Origin: Epiperipatus broadwayi
Lineage: Eukaryota > Onychophora > Udeonychophora > Euonychophora > Peripatidae
Direction: 5' to 3'
Assembly: GCA_028023455.1 (NCBI GenBank)
Contig: JAQFVV010006842.1
Coordinates: 238,693-302,692, forward strand
DNA length: 64,000 nucleotides
Below, in pieces: positions 57,111-64,000 of this stretch; position 1 is the first letter of the stretch; each line of letters begins with the position of its first letter. A program made the translations under genes and the position numbers. The notes under the pieces are model-generated. The model was not told the origin of the DNA. It worked only from the letters and a program-made list of their open reading frames with translations, and did not search any database.

Positions 57111-57399
57111 AGGGTATAAAACTTCAACCAAACCTTTTTATTTTTTACAATAATATTTAACTATTATTAGGATTATTATTAATAAAAATGTTTAGTTCCA
57201 TGATAAATTTTTATAGAATCAGATGTTTAGGCAATAAAGCTGAATGATACAAAAATGTTATTGCTCGGTAATGAAGTTTTGAACACTAGAAATGACAGAA
57301 TTTTAGCCATACTTCATCGCCCTTGATCTCCAGTCCACAATTCTATCACTGTGTTGAAATATGGAAAATAATTTAAGTGGTGCCATTTATTATCATTGT

Positions 57400-57495
57400 T
57401 AGCTATTATTGTAAGAGGAGTGAGGGTATTGCTCTTGAATTTATAAAACGTTCGGTCGCCAGAATCGATCCTGGAACCACCCAATCTCAAGTTTG
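57400..57495 (-). mobile_element. tRNA-derived SINE, family 2
   Basis: Minus strand: AACTTGAGATTGGGTGGTTCC, box B-like GGATCGATTCTGG, then CGACCGAACGTTTTATAAATTC. Confidence 0.55.
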
Positions 57496-57925
57496 ACCTT
57501 GTATTTAACCCAAGCTATATAATAATGAAACTCCTTACATCATTAGGATGCATGTAGCTATAATATTATCACTGTATTTTAGAAATTGAAGACTTTATCT
57601 TTTAATTACTATGTATTATTTTATGTGCTTGATATACATTGAAAGTCTTTCATATCTCATTCTTTTTAATCAGATTTTTTTTTTTTTTAAAAAAAAGATT
57701 AGTAAAAAATTTAAAACCTATTAATACTCTAATACAGGGAAATGTTTAATAAATAAATTTTTTTTTGATGTAATTTTTTTTAATACCATCATTGTGATTC
57801 TGAAGTCTTTTATAATTAATTATCTTAAATTAATAAAGAATTCTGAAGATTGCTTGGTAGTTTTGTTTTTCATTTTAAACATTTTATTTTGGAAGTTGTA
57901 TTGTATCATTATATCAAAAATAAAC
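57496..57925. other. AT-rich spacer
   Basis: Nothing recognised. Confidence 0.45.
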
Positions 57926-58063
57926 TTAGTCCATTTCCGGTTCTTAAACAGCAAACAACGTGAACGATAGCTCGCATCAAAATTGAAATCAGCAGGAAAG
58001 GGGGTATCAAACCCCATTCCAAACCCCTAAATACAAGGTAAGAGAAGTTTTATATATTTAAAA

Positions 58064-58579
58064 ATGGAATGTGATAATGATATAGATAATATACATAGCA
58101 ATTCAAGCTTAAATTGTCACACTCAGTCGTTCAACAGAAACGATAGCCGAAATCTTCATAGCTATAATAACAAATCTCAGGCTCCATCTGAGATCAAAAA
58201 CCTTCCCATTAGCAATGCTAAGCACCAAATAATTACTGACAACATTAAAATGCAAGAAATTATACAAACTTCGTCAGTTATATGCAATAGCGTTGGTTTC
58301 CCATCGGGCGAAATAACAGCCAATATTAATAATACATACGAAAACAGTAACAACACTCACCGTATTTCCCAAACTCCTTTAGGAGAAGTAAATAAACACA
58401 ATTTATTCACAACCGCGAAACACACTCAGAATAATTTGGAACAAAAAATAAAATATCAGCAAAATCTATCTGAAGAAAGGAAAAAAATTTTTTTAAATCA
58501 CCAGAGGTCACCAAATTCGCTGCTGTATCACCAGAGACTGTCAACAGTATTTCGAGAGAAAAAACGAAATAACAGATAA
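58064..58579 (+). pseudogene. LINE ORF1, N-terminal segment (171 aa)
   Basis: Opens at the first ATG after the leader (MECDNDIDNIH…). Low-complexity, asparagine/serine/histidine-rich, no domain recognised. Near 58566 the coding text shifts to another frame, which continues to 58883 and carries a SYANALS motif of the kind found in the N-terminal part of LINE gag-like proteins. So this segment and 58566-58883 probably belonged to one protein. Confidence 0.6.
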
Positions 58580-58883
58580 AAAAAAAATCAACAAAACCCA
58601 TTCACAAACAAATGAAAATTTCAAACTAGATGAACCTTTAATATCTACATCGTTCGCACATTTCAAAACAGACTCACAAATACAAACCCTCCCAAAAAAA
58701 TCTATATCCTACGCTAACGCTTTAAGTATCAACAAAGACGTTAAAACCGCGGAGACTAACTCGGTCAGCAATATTAATGAAATGCTTATAGGCATATCGG
58801 AATATGAAAGAGAAATCACAACAGAAGACAATCAACACCCCCAATCAATTAAGATATTAAATTATAATAATATTACCGACTGA
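58566..58883 (+). pseudogene. LINE ORF1, second segment in a different frame
   Basis: Open from about 58566 to TGA at 58881-58883 without its own good start. Contains KKSISYANALSI and an acidic end (SEYEREITTEDNQ). The stop is followed one base later by the ATG of the next ORF (TGAAATG), which could permit re-initiation, or be a lesion. Confidence 0.5.
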
Positions 58884-58884
58884 A

Positions 58885-59607
58885 ATGCATCAAAACATAA
58901 ACTTTAATTTCAACAAAACTATTCCAAACATGCTCTATAAATCTTTCCAAAATTATTACAATGACAAAACTCTAATCCTAGCAGTAACGAATGAAAACTT
59001 ATCATTATACAAATTCCCCATGGAGCATTTATATTCCGTAATTAAACAACATGATTCAGAGTTGGGGATTTATCAAATACTAACACATCCTAATGACAGA
59101 TATGTGGCAATAGAATTTAAGACCTGGGCAGACAGGCTCCAATTTAAAAACAATATTAAAATACTGGGAAATAAAATACTTTGCACTGTAGAAATGAACA
59201 GACCTATGATACTACAAGGGAAAATCAAAAACTGCCTAACAAGATTCACTGAACAAGAGCTCCAAAATATCCTCAATCCCTACGGCACTGTATCAAAATT
59301 TAAATTCCTTCCAGACCCCATCTTGAACGGAAACATAATATCAAACGCAGCAATCTTCTCACTAGCCATGAAAAAAAATGTTTCTCCCACTGACATCCCT
59401 ACTGTAGTTAATGCAAGAGGTTCACCAATGGTCTTAACATTCAGGGGGGTGCGGCCTCAGTGCTTTCACTGTTTACAAAGGACACACTTTATAAAAGACT
59501 GTTTGGCACGTATCTGCACTACCTGCAATCAAAAGAAAGGCAAGTTCCACCGCTGCAATGGAAAGAATATAGAAACAACAAACTACAGACACCAAACAGT
59601 CACCTAA
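58885..59607 (+). CDS. LINE ORF1 core: RRM-like fold and CCHC zinc knuckles (240 aa)
   Basis: RNA-binding part of the ORF1 protein, expected to coat element RNA. Residues about 25-105 and 110-190 have the alternating strand/helix look of gag-like RNA-binding domains. A clear CX2CX4HX4C knuckle lies at C193, C196, H201, C206, and a second, altered one at C211, C214, H222, C224. Stop at 59607 is probably a frame lesion, since coding text continues in another frame into the 59762 ORF. Confidence 0.7.
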   Translation: MHQNINFNFNKTIPNMLYKSFQNYYNDKTLILAVTNENLSLYKFPMEHLYSVIKQHDSELGIYQILTHPNDRYVAIEFKTWADRLQFKNNIKILGNKILCTVEMNRPMILQGKIKNCLTRFTEQELQNILNPYGTVSKFKFLPDPILNGNIISNAAIFSLAMKKNVSPTDIPTVVNARGSPMVLTFRGVRPQCFHCLQRTHFIKDCLARICTTCNQKKGKFHRCNGKNIETTNYRHQTVT

Positions 59608-60571
59608 AACAGACAATAATATTGAAAACCACACTGATAAACACAGGGCTTCAACATCAAACTATACCGAATCTATAGACATAACTCCCACAGATGTAAC
59701 ACCAGACCACATAATATCTGGAGATGAAGATCAAGATGAAAATCTTTCCCAACAAACTGAAATGGAATTCCACAACAATACAAACAAAAATAGAAATGAT
59801 AAACAAACAACTACATCAAGTACACCTCATCTCATTTCAAATCAATACACAGATAATATTCAGTCAATAAACAGTACAACATTGGAAAAAAAGGGCTATG
59901 AATCAATGCTTGACAATCCTTCAGACTTGAAATCACTTCCAATAGAAGAAACAGACACCAGAATCAAAATAGACAAAAATAACACCCAATCACCTAGAAA
60001 GTCACAAAGTAAACAAAATACAATAACTCCACATCCTCAAAAAGAAAGTAGCAAAACCAATAAACCAAGGAAAAAATTCAATCCAGCACACACCAAAACT
60101 CCAAACCTGGGGGAAAAGGATGGTTTATCTGGACATTGGAATCAGGATCTTTCACAAGAAGTAGAGCTAACACGACAAGCTATACCAAATATTAATAAAC
60201 GGAAATCAGATGTTCCGGATAAATCAAGCTCAGATGACGATATAAATTCTGGGTTTATAACACAACTACCTACATTAAAACCAGATTCACAAGAATCACA
60301 AAGTAAACACAAAGTGTCATGGGAAAAAAAGAAAAGAAAAACCTCTGAGCACTCTGATACAGATTCAGCACCAATGGAAGATGATCCCTATTTGGAATTA
60401 CCAGATTCTATGGAAAATGAGGACCTTCCAGTACTCATGGAATCAAATCTACATCAACTCTCATTGGAAGAAGCATCAGATCAAGAAACCAATTATAGTC
60501 ATTTACTTCCAAATTCTCCCCGAGACCAGGGGCCGGCTGGAGGGGCAGGGACACTATATTATGAACTATAA
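59608..60571 (+). CDS. LINE ORF1 C-terminal, hydrophilic tail (269 aa ORF from 59762)
   Basis: In the frame of the 59762-60571 ORF, open sequence extends upstream to about 59590, so the ATG at 59762 is not the original start. Very hydrophilic, rich in D, E, S, K, N, with KRKSDVPDKSSSDDD and WEKKKRKTSEHSDTDS stretches; no fold recognised. Ends at TAA 60569-60571, overlapping the ORF2 start by 11 nt. Confidence 0.6.
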
Positions 60572-63146
60572 AATTGCAGGGATTAATGTCCGTGGCCTCA
60601 ACTCATTGGCCCGTGCTCACGCAATTAGAAATTGGATAAGCATTAACTCTCCCCACATCCTTCTAATGGGGGAAACCAAATTCCATAATAACACTGACAC
60701 TAAAATAGAAACATTAATTGCCACTATGGGCTTCACTAAATTTTCAGTTGGACACTCAGCAGCTGGAGGGGTTGGAGTATTAATTAACAAAAAATTTCCT
60801 CCAAACAAATTCTGTATTCTCTATTTGGATAACAACTTAATCTTATTAGAAATAGACTATTGGGGCTACAGCATAAATCTAGCTTATATATACACTTCAA
60901 ACAATCCTACTATCTATCACAAAATAATTCAGATTCTAAATGCTATCCTTAGCAACAAATCAGGCTCTTTACTTATATTGGGAGATTTTAACACCACATA
61001 TGGTCGCTTTAACCTAAAATTTCTTCCACTGATAAATAGAAACTTGATGTGTGGGGAAGGATTCCTTCCTCCCGGATCCTACTCCTTTTACACCAAATCC
61101 CACCAAACCCTAATAGACCTATTATATTATTCACCAGATTTACATTTTCATCTAAATGCAAAACTTTTACCGGTGTCGTTTTCGGACCATATGGCCCTTG
61201 TAGTTACTCTTGAAACCATGGCTGGCCTCCCAACCCCAGAGGCTCTTCACAAAACCATGCGGATGGTAACAAAATCAAACATGACAGAGGCCATAGTGTC
61301 CGAATCTTATATATATTTTCACAAAATCAACATCCTTTCAAGACCAGCTGAAGAAGCCTGGTTTTCATTTATAGGCATCCTACAGACAATATTAAAACAC
61401 CACACCATGAAAGTCAAAGGCCCTAATGGCCTCTTCAGAGATCTTCTACAAATAGAGAATCAGCTTCAGATGCTCCAAAGTCAACCTATCAAAACACAAG
61501 ATATATATAGTCTTAAAAACCTATACCGATCAAGACAAAAATCCCTGGCGGAATACTTATCCATTAGGAGAGCCAAATGTTATTTATCACAACAACATCA
61601 CTGGACAAAAGGCTACTTGAGATGGGCACTTGGAGGGAAAAATAACAAAACCACTCCCACCTCCATCATTGCAGATGGGAAAACCTTACTGGGAACACCG
61701 ATGATGAACACAATAAAAGATCACTTCCGGCAAAGAATGCAAACCGCAATCTTCAATGGCACACAACCCTGGTCTGAAGTTGATCCACAGGCACCACATG
61801 GGATCACAGAAAACCTACTCCAACAGAAAATATCTTCCCTTCCAGATGGTGTACATCCTGGATTACATGGGATTCCCAGATTCCTAATCCTACACCTCAA
61901 TCAATTTGCAATTCCCATAATGAAGAAGATGGTGGATTACCTAGCAACTGGTAATAGAGTGATACCTAACCTTTACCCAGTGGCACTAGTTCCATTTATT
62001 AAAAAAAAAAACCAGGTTATGGATCTCTCAAACATCAGACCTATTTCCATGACACCCCTGTTAATTAAAATTGTAGAGTCTGTGATCAAAGACCTCATCC
62101 AACCAAATGTCTTAAAGCACATATCTAACAACCAATATGCCAAAAAGGGATCCTCTACTGCACATGCAATGGGCAACATAATCTCCATCATTGACTATGT
62201 CAGAATCCACCGGAAGTCAGGGCCGATAGCTATTCAACTGGACATTGCTACAGCCTTTGACTCGGTACATATAGACATACTCTTAAATATTTTGGCCGAG
62301 TATGATGTTCCTGCAGCTGCTGTCCAGATCATAAGCAACTTACTATGCAACAGGGAAATTTTTATCACTATGGATGGTAATATCACCTCCGGATTTAAAC
62401 CGACACAAGCTCTCCCTCAGGGTTCCCCTCTCAGTGCCCTATGCTTCATCGCATATATAAATCCTCTCCTGATGGATTTGGAAAAAAATCTACCAGGTCT
62501 TTTTATACCCAATTTAAGCAGAGAATTCAACACGTTTGCCTACATGGATGATGTAATGATCATCCTACCATCAAGAAAACATATTCCTTTGCTACAAACA
62601 ATATTAAGCCGCTATTCTGAGAAATACAGGCTGCAATTCAACCCCAGCAAGTCTGCCTCCTGGCAAATTGTTTCAGGAAAGAAAATTAACACCCTCTTCT
62701 CTGCCAAGCCACAGAGATATCTTGGGTTTCCCATATTCAAATCTACCACAGCAATGACCAAAGAGATTCAGGATAACATCCTAGAAACAACAAACAAATT
62801 CATCACTTCCTTGTCACAAGTCTACCTTTCCCTCCCTGGCAAGGTAGCACTAATTAACATGAATGTGATGCCAAAAATAGCATACTTTCTTCCATTTATC
62901 AAATGCAACAAAAGCTTCATAAATAAAATAAATGGCTTGTGCTCAAGGCTTTTCTGGAAAGGTAAAACGGTCGCGATCAGCCTCAAAGGCACTCAGCGAC
63001 CAAGGAAGCTAAATGGTCTTGCTCTCCACTCCATTCAGGCATTGATTTACCAAAAAACCCACAATGTCATACACAACTTGGTAGCATCATATGGTTTTAA
63101 CATCATATTCTCCAAAAACTTACCTTCAAAAGGTAACACCCACTGA
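60561..63146 (+). CDS. LINE ORF2: AP endonuclease and reverse transcriptase
   Basis: Start chosen at ATG 60561 (MNYKIAGINVRGL), where endonuclease homology begins; the open frame extends upstream to 60381 only as overlap with ORF1. Endonuclease residues: N9, E39 (MGETK), Y111, D142 and N144 (GDFNT), D187, SDH at 208-210. Reverse transcriptase: IRPISMTPLL, motif A LDIATAFDSVH (about 560), LPQGSPLSAL (about 618), and catalytic YMDD at about 661. LINEs usually have FADD, so YMDD is unusual. Frame is lost near 63115-63146 (ends SKGNTH) and continues in another frame. Confidence 0.85.
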   Translation: MNYKIAGINVRGLNSLARAHAIRNWISINSPHILLMGETKFHNNTDTKIETLIATMGFTKFSVGHSAAGGVGVLINKKFPPNKFCILYLDNNLILLEIDYWGYSINLAYIYTSNNPTIYHKIIQILNAILSNKSGSLLILGDFNTTYGRFNLKFLPLINRNLMCGEGFLPPGSYSFYTKSHQTLIDLLYYSPDLHFHLNAKLLPVSFSDHMALVVTLETMAGLPTPEALHKTMRMVTKSNMTEAIVSESYIYFHKINILSRPAEEAWFSFIGILQTILKHHTMKVKGPNGLFRDLLQIENQLQMLQSQPIKTQDIYSLKNLYRSRQKSLAEYLSIRRAKCYLSQQHHWTKGYLRWALGGKNNKTTPTSIIADGKTLLGTPMMNTIKDHFRQRMQTAIFNGTQPWSEVDPQAPHGITENLLQQKISSLPDGVHPGLHGIPRFLILHLNQFAIPIMKKMVDYLATGNRVIPNLYPVALVPFIKKKNQVMDLSNIRPISMTPLLIKIVESVIKDLIQPNVLKHISNNQYAKKGSSTAHAMGNIISIIDYVRIHRKSGPIAIQLDIATAFDSVHIDILLNILAEYDVPAAAVQIISNLLCNREIFITMDGNITSGFKPTQALPQGSPLSALCFIAYINPLLMDLEKNLPGLFIPNLSREFNTFAYMDDVMIILPSRKHIPLLQTILSRYSEKYRLQFNPSKSASWQIVSGKKINTLFSAKPQRYLGFPIFKSTTAMTKEIQDNILETTNKFITSLSQVYLSLPGKVALINMNVMPKIAYFLPFIKCNKSFINKINGLCSRLFWKGKTVAISLKGTQRPRKLNGLALHSIQALIYQKTHNVIHNLVASYGFNIIFSKNLPSKGNTH

Positions 63147-63798
63147 CCGACCCCCACCAGACAGACAAACATGGATCACTAGAAATACAAGCTTTATCAA
63201 ACAGCACTGCCCAATAAATGACTCCACATTCAATTCTAAAATATCATTATGGCAAGCATACACAATCCTCCATCCAATCTTACATCCTATAATCAACACA
63301 TTTTATTACAATAATCAGAAACTGGTATCCAACTTTAAAAGATGGAGTCTAGAGGCCAAATACTTAGACTTCCTCATTAAATACAACATTAATGGACTAC
63401 CTACTAATCACTTCCTCTTTTACAAACGTGGTCACAACATAGACCCTACTTGCAGCATTTGCATGAACGGCGATGAGACATTGGAACACCTTTTCTCACA
63501 ATGTATGGGATTCAGAGTGATCCGAGAAATCATACTCTCCAACATCAAGATAGATTTCCAACTGATTTCATCTCTGAAAGATAGTATCAATACTAAAACC
63601 TATCCAATAATACGTCTCTCGGTGTTTTTGAACTATGCCATATGGGTTACACGTTGTAAACTAATCATGGAACACCCACAACCTAATATAAAACAGGTTT
63701 TTTCCAAAACAATGATTAAAATCCAGAAGAGAGACCAGCTCCTGGCATCGTCGAAAACATTTGAAGACACTTGGACATTATACAATATGCCAAACTAA
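63091..63798 (+). CDS. LINE ORF2 C-terminal segment with CCHC motif (frame-shifted)
   Basis: The 235-codon frame overlaps the end of the preceding ORF; real homology probably begins around 63120. Contains FYKRGHNIDPTCSICMNGDE and a CX2CX8HX4C zinc motif (C121, C124, H133, C138, numbered from 63091), typical of the C-terminus of L1/Tx1/I-type ORF2 proteins. A single indel near 63115-63146 separates it from the polymerase; no other lesion is evident. Ends TAA at 63796-63798. Confidence 0.75.
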   Translation: MVLTSYSPKTYLQKVTPTDRPPPDRQTWITRNTSFIKQHCPINDSTFNSKISLWQAYTILHPILHPIINTFYYNNQKLVSNFKRWSLEAKYLDFLIKYNINGLPTNHFLFYKRGHNIDPTCSICMNGDETLEHLFSQCMGFRVIREIILSNIKIDFQLISSLKDSINTKTYPIIRLSVFLNYAIWVTRCKLIMEHPQPNIKQVFSKTMIKIQKRDQLLASSKTFEDTWTLYNMPN

Positions 63799-64000
63799 CA
63801 ACAAGGCAAAAGGGGGGGGGGGGGCTAACAATCAGATAACAAATATGTGAAAGATCTAATGTTCACACCATATTGGGCAACATAGACTCATCAGAATCCA
63901 AACGGAAATAACAAGATAGTTTGAACAACAATGTAAACCCCAATTGTATGATTACACATCACTGTATACATTAGAAATAATAAATTATTATTGAAACTAA
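63799..64000 (+). other. 3' untranslated region of the LINE
   Basis: Includes a G12 run (about 63812-63823) and ends in AATAATAAATTATTATTGAAACTAA. Whether the element ends here or beyond the window cannot be seen. Confidence 0.5.

Larger units (their letters stand above)
57930..64000 (+). mobile_element. Long two-ORF APE-type LINE
   Basis: Plus-strand element: short leader (57930-58063), gag-like ORF1 region with zinc knuckles (58064-60571, several frame changes), ORF2 with endonuclease, reverse transcriptase and C-terminal zinc motif (60561-63798, one frame change), and a 3' region ending AATAAATTATTATTGAAACTAA at the window edge. Composition (less AT-rich, C-rich plus strand) differs sharply from the flanks. 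Not RTE: it has a separate ORF1 and a different RT. Clade uncertain; the knuckle-bearing ORF1 and CCHC tail suggest the L1/Tx1 or I-type group. True ends not established. Confidence 0.85.

Overview
The window is strongly AT-rich eukaryotic, almost certainly invertebrate animal, DNA made up mostly of transposable elements at different stages of decay. I see no bacterial-style operons, rRNA or functional tRNA genes, and at most one short candidate host exon (20923-21064). The animal assignment rests on the element families: an RTE-type LINE, a second APE-type LINE, hAT copies of the GTF2IRD2/ZBED kind and tRNA-derived SINEs. A core promoter at about 53116-53150 has a TATA box 32 nt from an initiator matching the arthropod consensus TCAKTY. 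That makes an arthropod plausible but does not prove it.

The most interesting content is a dispersed set of short non-autonomous elements that carry type I hammerhead self-cleaving ribozymes. I recognise four subfamilies (here A, B, C, D). Seven copies keep every catalytic core residue: 75-133 (+), 14440-14515 (-), 22213-22281 (-), 22870-22936 (+), 44228-44286 (+), 48463-48530 (+) and 56101-56165 (+). The subfamilies share the core but differ in stem I sequence with pairing preserved, which is the signature of a selected RNA fold. Many copies lie head-to-head as long inverted repeats. Two insertions of subfamily A are flanked by 13-14 bp target duplications, one of them splitting a subfamily D ribozyme. 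This resembles Penelope-like element pLTRs and animal retrozymes. No Penelope polymerase is in the window.

Layout. 1-2.1 kb: A copy cut by the window edge, a complete small hAT derivative with 8-bp duplication, and a foldback element. 3.2-4.7 kb: about nine copies of a 162-bp satellite. 7.4-8.1 kb: compound foldback element with 12-bp duplication. 9.9-11.2 kb: decayed LINE, then B. 13-14.5 kb: A and D copies. 15.6-16.6 kb: LTR-like segment on the minus strand. 18.3-20.4 kb: RTE fragment, SINEs, decayed hAT. 21.7-23 kb: foldback element and the large D palindrome. 25.2-28.5 kb: nearly intact RTE LINE on the minus strand. 30-38 kb: RTE fragment, B, a DNA transposon with 8-bp duplication, nested D/A, LINE debris, a long inverted repeat. 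38-44.7 kb: unrecognised decayed coding matter, a long inverted repeat, an ATT microsatellite, C copies, an RTE remnant interrupted by A. 48-56.8 kb: B palindrome, tandem repeat with a SINE, hAT MITE, LTR/promoter-like segment, D palindromes. 57.9-64 kb: long two-ORF APE LINE on the plus strand, running to about the window end.

How the parts may work together: the LINEs could supply reverse transcriptase and endonuclease in trans to the tRNA SINEs. The ribozyme elements would need circular or multimeric RNA made by self-cleavage and a Penelope-like reverse transcriptase coded elsewhere. That last step is inference.
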